Assembly: GCA_963728965.1 (NCBI GenBank)
Contig: CAVSMH010000006.1
Location: forward strand, 434,001-498,000
DNA from: DASQZT01 sp963728965
Lineage (GTDB): Bacteria > Acidobacteriota > Terriglobia > Bryobacterales > Bryobacteraceae
Direction of reading: 5' to 3'
DNA length: 64,000 nt
The position numbers and the translations under genes were made by a program. The notes under the pieces are model-generated. The model was not told the DNA's origin. It worked only from the letters and a program-made list of their open reading frames with translations, and ran no database searches. Below are positions 41,110 through 50,868 of the stretch, in pieces (position 1 is the stretch's first letter; each line of letters opens with the position of its first letter).

Positions 41110-42666
41110 CTATCGGGGGCGGGCCTGGAGGAATGGCGAAAGATCGCCTGATGTCCGGCCCATCGCGCGGGCCAGACCGAGCTTGGCCAGATTGTGGGCG
41201 AACACGGCGTTGATGTTGTCGAGATCAGCTCCGGCCAGGGCCTCCTGGGATCGAATCACTTCGAGATTGTCGGCGACGCCGGCGTCGAAGCGCTGTCGCG
41301 ACAGTTCGAGGTTCTGGGTGGCCACCTGAATGTTGTCGCGCGCGACGGCCACCTGGCTGGCGGCGGCCTCCAGGTCGAGATAAGCGGTTCGCACCTCCGC
41401 CTCCACCTGGGCCTGAAGGTCTTCCAACTCGGCCCGCCGTTGTGCCAGGGTCGCCGATGCCTGCTCGATGTCGCCTTGAATGCGGCCGCCTTGCCAGACC
41501 GGCACGCGCAGAGTCCCGACGATGGCGAACGTGCCGTGCGCCTGCGCGGGGTTGACGCCGATGGCGCCGTAGTCGGCAGTGAGTGCCAGCGAAGGCAGGC
41601 GTTCGGCGCGGGCGGCGGCCAGGGCGCGCCCGGCGGCCTGGACCTGCGCTTCGGCGGAGCGCAGGTCCGCCCGCTCCCTGGCGGCCTGGACGATGGCCTC
41701 GTCTTCCACGATCGGAGGGGCGGCCGAGAACGGCACATCGTCGGCGAGTTCGTAGTGGTCATCGGGCGGCAGGCCGGTCATCCGCGCCAGGTTGATTTTC
41801 TGCTTCGCGAAATCGTTCTGGAGAGTGAGCAGGCGCTGCCGCTGGGTCAGCATCTCGACGCGGCTGCGGTTCACGTCCACTTGCGCCACCAGGCCCACCT
41901 GGCGCCGGTCGGAGGTCTGCCGGTAGAGCGCATCGGCGGTGTGCAATTGCGCCTGCGCCGACTGCACGCGGGCCGAGGCCGCGATGGCCTGGAGATAGGC
42001 GCCGGCCACGCCGAATACGACCAGGTCGCGGGCGTCGCGGTCGGCGAAGCGGGCGGCCTGCCATTGCAGTTGGGCGGCGCGATAGTTGTTAGTCGCGGTC
42101 AGGTCGGCCACGGTCTGGGACAGGGCGGCGCGCAGGTCGAAGTAGTTGAAGGGACCGACTACGGTGGGAATGCGGAAGCCGGCAAAGGCGGGACCGGCGA
42201 TCCGGAAACCGCTCGCCTGGAGATTCAGTTGTTGCAAGGTCTCGGAGAGATGGCTGTTCACATTGGGGAGGAGAACGCTGCGGGCGGCGCGGGCGATGCC
42301 GCGCGCCTGGGCGACCTGATTGGAGACGCTCAGCGCACCGAGGTTATCGCGCAAGCCGCGTTGGATGGCTTCGCGCAAGGTGAGTTTGCCCGAAAACGGC
42401 GCCGTGCCGCGGGAGCTTCCGGTGTACATGCCTTGCACCTGGACACGCGGGTTGATGGTATTCACGCTGGTGGTGGCTCCCGGTACCGGAGCCGCGGTGG
42501 CGTTGACGGAGCCGGCCTGCGCGCTTCGGCCGGAAAGGGGCAGTTGGGCGGCGCGCGTGGACTGGGATTGACCCGAAGGGCCCCCGATCTGGCCGAAGGC
42601 GCAGCCCGCCGCTATCAGCACAAGCACCGGGCGCAGCGGCAGTAGGAATCGTTCTGCTGTTGTCAT
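41110..42666 (-). CDS. TolC-family outer-membrane efflux channel
   Basis: A 518-residue protein of the outer-membrane efflux family (two OEP domains). It starts with a signal peptide (PLRPVLVLIAAGCAFG) followed by a Gly/Ser/Gln/Thr-rich N-terminal extension. The rest is alternating long helices (for example NNYRAAQLQWQAARFADRDA, VRTAYLDLEAAASQVAVARDN) and beta-strand regions. The C-terminal helix contains ARDNIQVATQNLELSRQRFDAGV and ends near LGLARAMG, typical of TolC repeats. It is the last gene of a five-gene exporter operon, 15 bases after the permease. It would form the outer-membrane exit duct for the ABC pump. Confidence 0.92.
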   Translation of the reverse strand: MTTAERFLLPLRPVLVLIAAGCAFGQIGGPSGQSQSTRAAQLPLSGRSAQAGSVNATAAPVPGATTSVNTINPRVQVQGMYTGSSRGTAPFSGKLTLREAIQRGLRDNLGALSVSNQVAQARGIARAARSVLLPNVNSHLSETLQQLNLQASGFRIAGPAFAGFRIPTVVGPFNYFDLRAALSQTVADLTATNNYRAAQLQWQAARFADRDARDLVVFGVAGAYLQAIAASARVQSAQAQLHTADALYRQTSDRRQVGLVAQVDVNRSRVEMLTQRQRLLTLQNDFAKQKINLARMTGLPPDDHYELADDVPFSAAPPIVEDEAIVQAARERADLRSAEAQVQAAGRALAAARAERLPSLALTADYGAIGVNPAQAHGTFAIVGTLRVPVWQGGRIQGDIEQASATLAQRRAELEDLQAQVEAEVRTAYLDLEAAASQVAVARDNIQVATQNLELSRQRFDAGVADNLEVIRSQEALAGADLDNINAVFAHNLAKLGLARAMGRTSGDLSPFLQARPR

Positions 42667-42681
42667 GTGTTTTGTTCCTGC

Positions 42682-43851
42682 TCACGAAGCCAGTTGTCTC
42701 CGAAAACGCCACATGCTCAGCAGGCCCAGCACGAGCGTAAAGGCGAGCAAGCCCAGAAAATTGGGCCAGAGTTCCGCAAAACCGCTGCCTTTCAGCAAGC
42801 TGCCCCGCGCGATGACGGCAAAATGATGGATCGGGTTGAGCACGGTGAGCGGCTGCAACCAGCGGGGCATGGCTTCGACGGGGTTCAACGCTCCGGCGGT
42901 CGCGTTGAGCGGCGGGTTGACGAAGAAGACGGTCAACTGGGCCTGCATCGCCGACTTGGAAAACGTGGCATTCACCGTGCCCAGGCTGATGCCCGAGAGA
43001 ATGCAGAGAGCGGCGCCGAAGAGCACCAGCGGCAGATTGCCGCGGAAGGGCACGCCGAACGCCAGTTTCATAACCGCGACCGCCAGCAGCGACATCAGAA
43101 ACAGCAGGACGAAGAGCGGGGCGATCTTGGCGAACAGGATTTCCGAAGTGGAAGCGGGCGACATGAGCAACTGTTCGATGGTGCCGGCCTCGCGCTCGCG
43201 GACCATGGCCGCGGCGGCCACCAGCGAGCTGTTGAGGATGAGGAGCAGCCCGAAAACGCCGGTCACGATGAACCAGGAATCCTGCAAGCCCGGATTGTAC
43301 AGATAGGCGGGGTAGAGGGTGACCGTGCCGGTGCGGCCGGCCCGAGGCGCGCCCGGCGGTGGCGCCGCCGACAGTCCTTCGCCGCGCAATTGGGCGTTAT
43401 ACGCCTGAATCACGCCCTGCGCGTAGCCTTGGGCGATGGCCGCGGTGTAGGCGTTCATGGCATTCAGCAGGAACTGGGTGGTGGTGGGACGGCCGCGGAC
43501 CAGGTTGCGCTCATAGTCGTTGGGGATCACCAGGCCCGCGTCGATGCGGTTGCTGCCGAGTGCCTGGGTCATCACCGCGGTGGAGGGGTAGTAGCCCGCC
43601 AGGCGGAAGCTCCGGCTTTCGGTGAGGGCGGCGATCAGGTCGCGACTCGACTGCGAGCGGCTTTCGTCCACGACGCCCAGTTTGAGGTCGGCCACGGAGG
43701 TGCTGAGCGCAAAGCCCAGCAGCAGCAATTGCAGGGTGGGCGGGAAGATCAGCGAGATGGCCAGGCGCCGGTCGCGGCGGATCTGCGCGAATTCCTTGCG
43801 GACCAGGGCCCGCATGCGGTGGCCGAAGATCGAGCGGAGGCCGGTCATCAT
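42682..43851 (-). CDS. ABC-2 type transporter permease (YbhR/YbhS-like)
   Basis: A 389-residue integral membrane permease. One N-terminal membrane segment (ISLIFPPTLQLLLLGFALS) is followed by a large extracytoplasmic domain (residues about 55-190), then five membrane segments, including VTGVFGLLLILNSSLVAAAAMVRE and the signature EREAGTIEQLLMSPASTSEIL, characteristic of drug-type ABC-2 exporters. It overlaps the upstream permease gene by four bases. With its partner it forms a heterodimeric channel for the double-ATPase protein. Confidence 0.92.
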   Translation of the reverse strand: MMTGLRSIFGHRMRALVRKEFAQIRRDRRLAISLIFPPTLQLLLLGFALSTSVADLKLGVVDESRSQSSRDLIAALTESRSFRLAGYYPSTAVMTQALGSNRIDAGLVIPNDYERNLVRGRPTTTQFLLNAMNAYTAAIAQGYAQGVIQAYNAQLRGEGLSAAPPPGAPRAGRTGTVTLYPAYLYNPGLQDSWFIVTGVFGLLLILNSSLVAAAAMVREREAGTIEQLLMSPASTSEILFAKIAPLFVLLFLMSLLAVAVMKLAFGVPFRGNLPLVLFGAALCILSGISLGTVNATFSKSAMQAQLTVFFVNPPLNATAGALNPVEAMPRWLQPLTVLNPIHHFAVIARGSLLKGSGFAELWPNFLGLLAFTLVLGLLSMWRFRRQLAS

Positions 43852-44954
43852 GCCCTGAGTTGCATGCGGCGCATCCTCAGCCAGGCCAACCCGTAGAAGA
43901 TGGCGCCGATGACCCCGATGATCAACACCTTAGACCAGGTGGCGAACCAGCCGCCGCCGACCAGCAGGGCGTCGCGCACGATTTCGATGTAGTACTTGCC
44001 CCAGACGAAGTTGGAGATCCAGCGGATTCCCGCCGGAATGTTCTCGATGGGAAACATGAGTCCGGAGAGGAGGAAGACCAGCAAAAAGCCACCGAACGCA
44101 ACGGCCTGGATGGCGGCAACCTGGCTGGGGATGGCGGCGCCGACCATGGTGCCGAAGGAGGCCACGCAGAAGGCGTAGAGGACCGTGCCGATGAGGAACG
44201 GCAGGGGGTCGCCGGCAAAACCCAGGCCGAAGTAGGTGAACAGCAGAATCAGCATGGCAATGCATTCGGCGGCCGAGACGGCCATGAACGCGAACACCTT
44301 TCCGAGCAGGAATTCATGGGCCGAGATACTGGAGACGTAGACCTGGAGAATGGTGCGTTGCTCCGCTTCTTTGGCCATGGCGAGGGATGCCAACAGCGGC
44401 GGAAACATGGAGAGGCCGAGCACGAAGATCCCAGGGCCGAAGAACTTTTTGGACGACCGTCCGGGGTTGTACCAGAGCCGGATGGCGGCGCTTACGGGCT
44501 GGACGGGCGCGGCCTGCAAAACCTGACGGTCGAAGGCCGAGGTGATTCCGCCGGCGCCTCCGGCAATGAGGCGGGCGGTATTGGCATCGGAAGCATCCAC
44601 CAGCAACTGCACGGGGGCGGCGATGCCGCGCGCGAGGTTGCGGCCGAAGTGCGGGGGGATGAGGAGCGCCGCCCGCGCGAGGTTGGCGATGAGGGCCTCC
44701 TCGGGCCGGCGGTCGGGCGGCCAGGGCACCACATAGAAGGTGAGGGAGCCGCGAAACGCTTCGATGTAGGCGCGCGAAGCCGGCGAGTCGTCCAGGTCCT
44801 GGACCACGATGGGCAGATTGGTGGCCGTGAAGGAAATGGCGGTGGACATCAGGATGAGCAGGACCACAGGCAACACCAGGGCGAGCCCGAGCGTGCGCCA
44901 GTCGCGCACCAGTTGGCTCAGCTCTTTGCGCGTCTGGGCGAGGATCCTTCTCAT
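43848..44954 (-). CDS. ABC-2 type transporter permease (YbhS/YbhR-like)
   Basis: A 368-residue permease paralogous to the following gene. The first membrane segment is in LGLALVLPVVLLILMSTAIS, followed by an extracytoplasmic domain and a C-terminal set of five segments. The motif EAEQRTILQVYVSSISAHEFLLGKVF corresponds to the ABC-2 E-x-G/x-T-x2-x-L signature. It starts nine bases after the ATPase gene and ends overlapping the other permease by four bases. Substrate is unknown; YbhFSR exporters handle cationic drugs, and related ones handle lipids. Confidence 0.92.
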   Translation of the reverse strand: MRRILAQTRKELSQLVRDWRTLGLALVLPVVLLILMSTAISFTATNLPIVVQDLDDSPASRAYIEAFRGSLTFYVVPWPPDRRPEEALIANLARAALLIPPHFGRNLARGIAAPVQLLVDASDANTARLIAGGAGGITSAFDRQVLQAAPVQPVSAAIRLWYNPGRSSKKFFGPGIFVLGLSMFPPLLASLAMAKEAEQRTILQVYVSSISAHEFLLGKVFAFMAVSAAECIAMLILLFTYFGLGFAGDPLPFLIGTVLYAFCVASFGTMVGAAIPSQVAAIQAVAFGGFLLVFLLSGLMFPIENIPAGIRWISNFVWGKYYIEIVRDALLVGGGWFATWSKVLIIGVIGAIFYGLAWLRMRRMQLRA

Positions 44955-44963
44955 GGCTTGCGG

Positions 44964-46943
44964 CTACTCCTCACGAGCCACCTTGCCGTGGAGCGCCGCC
45001 TGCTCCACCACTCCGATGAAGACGTCTTCCATGGAAAACCGCCCCTCCCGCACATCGAGGACGCGAATGCCGTGCGATTCGAGAGTGCGGCGGGTGGAAC
45101 GCGCGCCTGCGTCGGCGGATTCGTCGGTGATGACGTGGAGGCGGTCGCCGAACAGGGAAACGCGCCATCCTTCGGAGGCTTGCTTCAGCAGGTCGGTGGC
45201 ACGCTGCGGCTGATCCACGAGGAACTCGAGCAGGTGCCCTTTTTGCGCGCTCTTGAGGCTGGAGGGAGTTCCCTCCGCGACCAGTTCGCCCGCGACCATG
45301 AGGCCGAGGCGATTGCACTGTTCCGATTCTTCCAGGTAATGGGTGGTTACCAGAATGGCGGTGCCGGCATCGGCCAGGCTGTTGATCATTCTCCAGAAGG
45401 CGCGCCGGGCCAGGGGATCCACGCCGGAGGTGGGTTCATCGAGGAAGAGAATGCCGGGTTCGTGCATGATCGCCGCACCGAACGCCACGCGCTGCTTCCA
45501 ACCACCGGGGAGGCTGCCGGTCACCTGGTGCTGCTTTCCCTCGAGGCCGGAAAAGGCGAGCACCCAGCGCCGCTTTTCGTCGCGCTCGCGATCGGGAACG
45601 CCGTATACACCGGCGAAGAAGTCGAGGTTTTCCTGAATGGAGAGATCGTCGTAGAGCGAGAATTTCTGCGACATGTAGCCGATCTGGCGGCGAACGTTTC
45701 CGCTGTCGTTGGGGGGCCGCCCGGCGAGCCGCACCTCGCCCGCGGAGGGATCGAGCAAGCCGCAGAGCATTTTGATGGTGGTGGTTTTGCCGGCGCCGTT
45801 GGCGCCGAGCAGTCCGTAGATTTCGCCATAGCGGATGGTGAGGTTGACCTGCTTCACGGCGACGAAGTCACCGAACCGGCGCTCCAGGTTGGTGGCGCCG
45901 ATGGCCACGTCTTCGTGCCCGCGGGGACCGGTGCGGCGAGCGGGGAAAGGCTTCTCCTGGATCGACTGACCGAGGCTGCGCAGGCGCGCCACGAAGACGT
46001 TTTCGAGGGTGGGGTCGTCGGTTTGGAACTCGCCCGGCGGAACGCCGGCGCCGTTCAGTTCGCGTTGCAGGGTACGTTCGGCGGTCTGCGGATCGCGAAC
46101 CAGAAGATCGAGCCGGTCGCCGAAACGCTGGACATCGAGAATCGGGCGGTCGGGGCCGATGAGGCGGTCAATGATCTTCTCCGCCTCCCGGAGCCGCGGG
46201 GTGCGCAGTTCCAGCCGTCTGGCGCCGAGGGCGTCGCGCAGTTCGGCCGGTGTGCCCACCTGCTGGAGCGTGCCCTGGTACATCAGGGCCACGCGATGGC
46301 AGCGCTCGGCCTCGTCCAGGTAGGGGGTGGCGACCAGGATGGTGAGGCCGCCGGCGGAGAGATGGGCGAGCGCGTCCCAAAACTGGCGGCGAGAAACGGG
46401 ATCGACGCCGGTGGTGGGCTCATCGAGGAGCAGCACGCGGGGTTTGGGCACCAGGGCGCAGGCTAGCGAGAGCTTCTGTTTCATGCCACCGCTGAGGCGC
46501 CCCGCGAGGCGGGTGCGGAAGCGATCGAGATCGAACATCTGGAGGTATTGCCGGCCGCGCGTTTCGATGTCGGAAGGCGCGACGCGGCGCAGATCGCCGA
46601 CGTAGCGCAGGTTCTCCCACACCGTCAGGTCGGGGTAGAGGCTGAAGGCCTGAGTGAGGTAACCGGTTTCGGTTCGCGCTTCGCGCGCGGGTTTTCCGAA
46701 GATCCCGGTGGAGCCGCTCGTCGCTTCCATCACGCCGGCGAGGATCTGGAAGGTGGAGGTTTTGCCGGCGCCATCGGGGCCGATCAGCCCGAAAATCTCG
46801 CCGGGCGCGATATCGAGATCGATGCCGCGGACGGCTTCAATGTCGCCATATCGCTTCACCAGTTGGACGGCGCGGATGGCCGGCCGTTGTGGTGCCTGGC
46901 GATGGCCATTTTCCGCGGCTGACTCGCGGCCGGCGGCGATCAT
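44964..46943 (-). CDS. Fused double ABC ATPase (YbhF-like)
   Basis: A 659-residue protein with two complete ABC ATPase domains in tandem. Domain 1: Walker A GPDGAGKTS, signature LSGGMKQKLSLA, Walker B VLLLDEPTTGVDP. Domain 2 starts near residue 345: Walker A GANGAGKTT, a degenerate signature LPGGWKQRVAFG, Walker B ILFLDEPTSGVDP. Each Walker B is followed by an H-loop-type segment, but domain 1 has VATPYLDEAE, where the usual His of the switch is replaced by Pro-Tyr, and domain 2 has VTTHYLEESE with His. So domain 1 may be the degenerate site. It starts four bases inside the end of the HlyD gene (ATGA overlap). Confidence 0.94.
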   Translation of the reverse strand: MIAAGRESAAENGHRQAPQRPAIRAVQLVKRYGDIEAVRGIDLDIAPGEIFGLIGPDGAGKTSTFQILAGVMEATSGSTGIFGKPAREARTETGYLTQAFSLYPDLTVWENLRYVGDLRRVAPSDIETRGRQYLQMFDLDRFRTRLAGRLSGGMKQKLSLACALVPKPRVLLLDEPTTGVDPVSRRQFWDALAHLSAGGLTILVATPYLDEAERCHRVALMYQGTLQQVGTPAELRDALGARRLELRTPRLREAEKIIDRLIGPDRPILDVQRFGDRLDLLVRDPQTAERTLQRELNGAGVPPGEFQTDDPTLENVFVARLRSLGQSIQEKPFPARRTGPRGHEDVAIGATNLERRFGDFVAVKQVNLTIRYGEIYGLLGANGAGKTTTIKMLCGLLDPSAGEVRLAGRPPNDSGNVRRQIGYMSQKFSLYDDLSIQENLDFFAGVYGVPDRERDEKRRWVLAFSGLEGKQHQVTGSLPGGWKQRVAFGAAIMHEPGILFLDEPTSGVDPLARRAFWRMINSLADAGTAILVTTHYLEESEQCNRLGLMVAGELVAEGTPSSLKSAQKGHLLEFLVDQPQRATDLLKQASEGWRVSLFGDRLHVITDESADAGARSTRRTLESHGIRVLDVREGRFSMEDVFIGVVEQAALHGKVAREE

Positions 46944-48241
46944 GACGGCCGGCCCGTGTTCGGCGGCCAGGTGGTGCCCTGCACCAGGATCTCCCCATCG
47001 GCGGGCATGCCCGGCTTGGCGAAGCCGGAAGCGCCTTCGAGCTGGAGCCGGATTTCCACCACCTGCTTGACACGCTCGTTGCGGAAGTAGGTGTTTTCCG
47101 GTGTAAACGTGGCCTGCGGCGCGATGCGCGAAACGTGGGCCGGAACGGGCACGTTGGGGTTGGAATCGAGATACACGCGCGCGGGTTGCTGCGCTTTGAC
47201 CCTGCCGATTTCCCCTTCGGGCACGTAGCCTTTCAGATAGACCTTCGTCAGATCGACGATGGTCACCAGCGGCGTGCCGGCGGTGACCACTTCTCCCGGT
47301 TCGGCGGTCCGCGTGGCGATCGCGCCGCTGAACGGCGCGCGCACGATCAGGTCCTGGCGATTCGCCTGGGCTTCCTGAAGCTGTCCACGAGCCTGAGCGA
47401 CGGAAGCCTCGCCGCTGACCACCTCGGCACGCTGTTGAGCGATCTGGCGGCGGACCATGGCTACCTGGGCCGCGCGAAGGCTGGGGTTGGCGAGGTTCGC
47501 GCGGGCGGCGGCGAGGGCGCCTTGGGCGGCGTCTACCTGCCGCTCGGCCGCCGTCACCTCGGCGGCGCGTTGTTCCGCAGTGGCAGTGGCCTGGCGGGCC
47601 TGACGTTCGGAAGCGGCTCCTGTTTTCGCCAGCCGCTGGTAGGCGTTCTTGTCAAACTCGGCGATCTGGCTGGCCGCTTTCGCCTGGGCGAGATTGGCGC
47701 GAGCGGCCTCGGTTTGGGCCTGCGCCTGACTCACCTGGCCGGCGGACTCGGCCCGTGCCTGTTCCGTTTGGATGCGGTACTGCTGAAGCTGCTGCTCGAG
47801 CACGGAGATCTGCTCGCGCGCTGCCTGTGCCCTGGCTTCGGCCACATTTACCGCCGCGCGCGCCTGGTCCTCACGCGCGCGGATCTGCTCGTCGCTCAAC
47901 ACGCCGATGACATCGCCGGCCTGCACGCTGTCGCCCTCGCGGTAGTGCAACTCGAGCACCCGCCCGCCGACGCGCGGCGCAATCGACGCCACATCGCCTT
48001 CGATACGCCCGCTGACCGCGATGATGTTGTCGGGCAGGCCGGGTGAGGCGAACCAGATCCGCCAGACAAGGTAGCCGGCGGCCGCCAGCACCACGAGCGC
48101 GAGCGGAATGAGAAAGCGGCGACGGGAACGCGGCGGGCTCTCGGGCCCAGGCGGATTGGCCGGTTTCTCCTCATTCGGTTTCTCGTGCTGCGGGTCCTCG
48201 CGGCCGGTATCGTCTCGTACCGGTGTCTCTTGGGATTGCAT
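46940..48241 (-). CDS. HlyD-family periplasmic adaptor (YbhG-like)
   Basis: A 433-residue membrane-fusion protein, first of the exporter operon. ATG 48241 is chosen because the frame upstream (to 48406) is not conserved in character. A charged, Pro-rich cytoplasmic stretch of about 40 residues precedes one membrane anchor (FLIPLALVVLAAAGYLVW). The lipoyl-like halves flank a very long coiled coil (about residues 125-280) rich in Ala, Gln, Glu and Arg, long enough to reach a TolC partner. The barrel domain contains VRAPFSGAIATRTAEPGEVVTAGTPL. It links the ABC pump to the TolC-like channel at 41110-42666. Confidence 0.92.
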   Translation of the reverse strand: MQSQETPVRDDTGREDPQHEKPNEEKPANPPGPESPPRSRRRFLIPLALVVLAAAGYLVWRIWFASPGLPDNIIAVSGRIEGDVASIAPRVGGRVLELHYREGDSVQAGDVIGVLSDEQIRAREDQARAAVNVAEARAQAAREQISVLEQQLQQYRIQTEQARAESAGQVSQAQAQTEAARANLAQAKAASQIAEFDKNAYQRLAKTGAASERQARQATATAEQRAAEVTAAERQVDAAQGALAAARANLANPSLRAAQVAMVRRQIAQQRAEVVSGEASVAQARGQLQEAQANRQDLIVRAPFSGAIATRTAEPGEVVTAGTPLVTIVDLTKVYLKGYVPEGEIGRVKAQQPARVYLDSNPNVPVPAHVSRIAPQATFTPENTYFRNERVKQVVEIRLQLEGASGFAKPGMPADGEILVQGTTWPPNTGRPS

Positions 48242-48459
48242 ATCTCTGCCAGTCAGATTTTCCTCGCCGCCATGAAAGTGAGGAGTGGTGCACGGCACAG
48301 GCCACACCTGGTTGGAAAGCATTCGAAAGGTGCGAAAAGAACCTCGAGGACCGATGCGAGCCCGGCGGGGGAACCGGGCGGGAAGATCCGGCATGGCGAT
48401 CGTCATCTCCGATGCACCGCACCGAGGGTGTGCTACGGCATCTCCCGGATGGAGGATGT

Positions 48460-48864
48460 TCAGCCAGCGATCCCGGGATCGGGGATTGACAGGAGTGTCA
48501 CGCTTTCCTGCTCGTCAGGATCGGTACGCGCGATCAGACCCTGGCAAGGCACTATGTCGCTCGGGTTGTACGGCAGGTGGGGGACATTGGCGGGGATGTA
48601 AACAAAATCCCCGGTGTGCATCCAGACGTGCTCGCGAAGCCCGTCGCCGTACCACATGCCGGCCTCACCGGACAGCACATAGACGGCGCTCTCGTGGTTC
48701 TGATGGAGATGAGGCTTGGCACGGGCCAGCGGCGGGATCACGACGAGATGCAGGCACAGCCGCTCGGAACCGGCGGTCTGCGCGGAGATCCCCTCGAAAT
48801 ACGTGAGACCCTGCTTTCCCTGGTGCGCGTCGCGGTGCGTGATCAGAACGCAAGTCGGTGGCAT
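48460..48864 (-). CDS. Small cupin-domain protein
   Basis: A 134-residue cupin. Metal-site motifs: PHLHQNHESAVYVLSGEAGMWYG (H-x-H, E) and HTGDFVYIPANVPHLPYN (H). No signal peptide is present, so it is cytoplasmic. ATG 48864 begins the conserved region (CVLITHRDAHQGKQGLTYFEG); the frame continues upstream to 49581 in antisense to the PQQ gene but is not part of it. No strong ribosome site is visible. Function may be a sugar-epimerase/isomerase-like, dioxygenase or binding role; not determinable. Confidence 0.82.
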   Translation of the reverse strand: MPPTCVLITHRDAHQGKQGLTYFEGISAQTAGSERLCLHLVVIPPLARAKPHLHQNHESAVYVLSGEAGMWYGDGLREHVWMHTGDFVYIPANVPHLPYNPSDIVPCQGLIARTDPDEQESVTLLSIPDPGIAG

Positions 48865-48920
48865 GGAGATACGGTAGCAGAGGCGCGATGGGTGCGGACT
48901 CGCACCGGAGGCTTCGGCGA

Positions 48921-50693
48921 TCAGAGACCGAAGCAGAGGATATTCGGACCGGCGGCCACAGCGACGTATTGCCGGCCGGCAACGGTGAAAGTCATGGGCG
49001 AGGCTTTCATGCGGACGTTGGTGGGGAAGTGCCACAGGGCGTGGCCGGTCCGCTGGTCCGCGGCCGAAAAGCCGCCGTTTGGGCGGCCGTAGAAGAGCAG
49101 GCCTCCCGCCGTGGCGAGAACGCCGCTCCAGGTTTTGGCGCGGGCGGGGCCGGGTTGGGCCACCTCCCAGGCGATCTCGCCGGTATCGATGTTGACGGCG
49201 CGCAGGAAGCGCTGGCCGGTCTGATCGGGGTAGCCGGTGGGCTTGCCGATGCACTCTTCGAGCGCCAGGAAATAGTAAAGCCGGGTGGCGGGAGAGAACG
49301 CGGTGGAGTCCCAATTGGCGGCGTCGCTGGGGCAGCCGCGAGGGTCCGTCACAACGGGCCGGCCGTCGCGTCCGATGTGCGACGCCCAGTCCACGCGCCG
49401 CAGGAAGGGTTTGGCGAGGAGCAGTTCGCCGGTGGTCCGGTCGAGCACGTAAAAGAAGCCGTTGCGATCGGCGTGCAGCAGGAGCCTGGCGGGTTTGCCA
49501 CGATAGTCGATATCGACCAATACGTTGGGTTCGGTGGCGTCGCGATCCTTCACGTCGTGGGGGGTGAACTGGTAGTGCCACTTGAGCTTGCCGGTTCGGG
49601 CGTCGAGCGCGAGGACACAGTTGGTGTAGAGGTTATCGCCGGGGCGGTCGCGATCGTTGCCATCGGGCCACGGATTCCCGGTGGCCCAGTAGAGGGTGCT
49701 GGACGATGGGTCGTAAGAGCCGGTGAGCCAGGTGGAACCGCCGCCGGTAAGCGGCTCTTTGCCGCGCCAGGTTTCGATGCCGGGCTCGCCGCGGCGCGGT
49801 ACGGTCCAGTGCCGCCACACCAGGGCGCCGGTATCGGACTGGAAAGCAGCCACGAAGCCTCGTATGCCCTGGTCGGCCCCGGAGACACCGGCGATGACGG
49901 TATCGTTGACGACGAGCGGCGCCATGGTCCCCCCGTAATAATGGTGCTCGGCGGGCGGCATGGCAGGGGCCATGACAGTTTCCCACAGCAACTTACCGGT
50001 GGCGCGGTCCAGCGCGAGCAAGTGGGCATTGTCGGTAACGAAGAAGAGCTTGTCGCGCAGGATCGCCACGCCGCGGTTGGTGCCGAGGCGCGCATCGCCG
50101 GCCATACCGGTGCTGGCGGGGCGCGAATACTGCCAGATCGGATTGCCGGTGAGCGCGTCGAGAGCGAAGACCTGGTTCGGGCCGGTCACATAGAGTACGC
50201 CGCCGGCGGCAAGCGGGGTCACTTCGAGGCCAAAGTACGGAAGGGGGAACACCCATTTCAGCTTGAGCGAGGACACGTTGGCAGTGGTGATCTCGTGGAG
50301 CGGACTGTAACGGTTTCCGGAATCGTTTCCGTTGTAAGTGGGCCAGTCGCCGGGCTGGGGCGCGTCCCAGGTGATTTTTCGAGCGGGCTCGCCGCCCGCG
50401 GGTGCCACGATGGTTTCCACATTGATGCCGCGGAGATACCGGGCGAGGGAAGCCAGTTCGGCGGCGGGCAGGTCGGCGAAGGACGGCATGCCGGCGGCGG
50501 GATTGCCGCGCTCCAGATACGCGCGGAGCTGCTCGACCGACTGTTCGGCCACTCGCGGATTCATGGCGAGGCCCGGCCCTTGCGCGGTGCCGCGCGCGTC
50601 GTCACCGTGACAGGCGGCACATCGTTTGGCGAACAGCGGCTGCGCGAGCAAAAGCTGAGGCGAGAGGAGAAGCACGAGGGCAGTTGCGATCAT
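48921..50693 (-). CDS. PQQ-dependent dehydrogenase with N-terminal cytochrome c domain
   Basis: A 590-residue periplasmic quinoprotein. A signal peptide (MIATALVLLLSPQLLLA) is followed by a c-type cytochrome domain with haem motif CAACHG near residue 26 and a probable Met ligand in GNPAAGMPSF. The eight-bladed PQQ propeller starts near residue 110 (DWPTYNGNDSGNRYSPLHEI), with blade motifs such as LYVTGPNQVFALDALTGNPIW, LLALDRATGKLLWETV and CVLALDARTGKLKWHYQF. In most quinohaemoproteins the haem domain is C-terminal, so the N-terminal place is notable. A canonical vicinal Cys pair next to PQQ is not obvious. Probably oxidises alcohols or sugars. Divergent from the helicase. Confidence 0.88.
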   Translation of the reverse strand: MIATALVLLLSPQLLLAQPLFAKRCAACHGDDARGTAQGPGLAMNPRVAEQSVEQLRAYLERGNPAAGMPSFADLPAAELASLARYLRGINVETIVAPAGGEPARKITWDAPQPGDWPTYNGNDSGNRYSPLHEITTANVSSLKLKWVFPLPYFGLEVTPLAAGGVLYVTGPNQVFALDALTGNPIWQYSRPASTGMAGDARLGTNRGVAILRDKLFFVTDNAHLLALDRATGKLLWETVMAPAMPPAEHHYYGGTMAPLVVNDTVIAGVSGADQGIRGFVAAFQSDTGALVWRHWTVPRRGEPGIETWRGKEPLTGGGSTWLTGSYDPSSSTLYWATGNPWPDGNDRDRPGDNLYTNCVLALDARTGKLKWHYQFTPHDVKDRDATEPNVLVDIDYRGKPARLLLHADRNGFFYVLDRTTGELLLAKPFLRRVDWASHIGRDGRPVVTDPRGCPSDAANWDSTAFSPATRLYYFLALEECIGKPTGYPDQTGQRFLRAVNIDTGEIAWEVAQPGPARAKTWSGVLATAGGLLFYGRPNGGFSAADQRTGHALWHFPTNVRMKASPMTFTVAGRQYVAVAAGPNILCFGL

Positions 50694-50868
50694 GGATGCG
50701 AACCCGCTGCGATCAGGCCGCGCACACCGGCGAGCGGCGAAGCTGAGGAGACGATATCACCAAGGAGCGTCCGGCTGCAACGAAGGCCGCAGGGGCGCGA
50801 GCCGGCGGGAACCGGCGGTGTCCGGCTTGAGCGGCTCGCGCTTTGTGCTTAGACTGGAATTCACTCTC

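Noticed and set aside
43860..46466. 868-codon plus-strand frame antisense to the ABC exporter genes
   Set aside because: Low-complexity Gly/Glu/Arg translation without motifs, fully overlapped by convincing permease and ATPase genes.
48865..49581. N-terminal extension of the cupin frame up to 49581
   Set aside because: It lies antisense-like in frame within the PQQ dehydrogenase gene and has Arg/Pro-rich translation; the cupin family starts at 48864.
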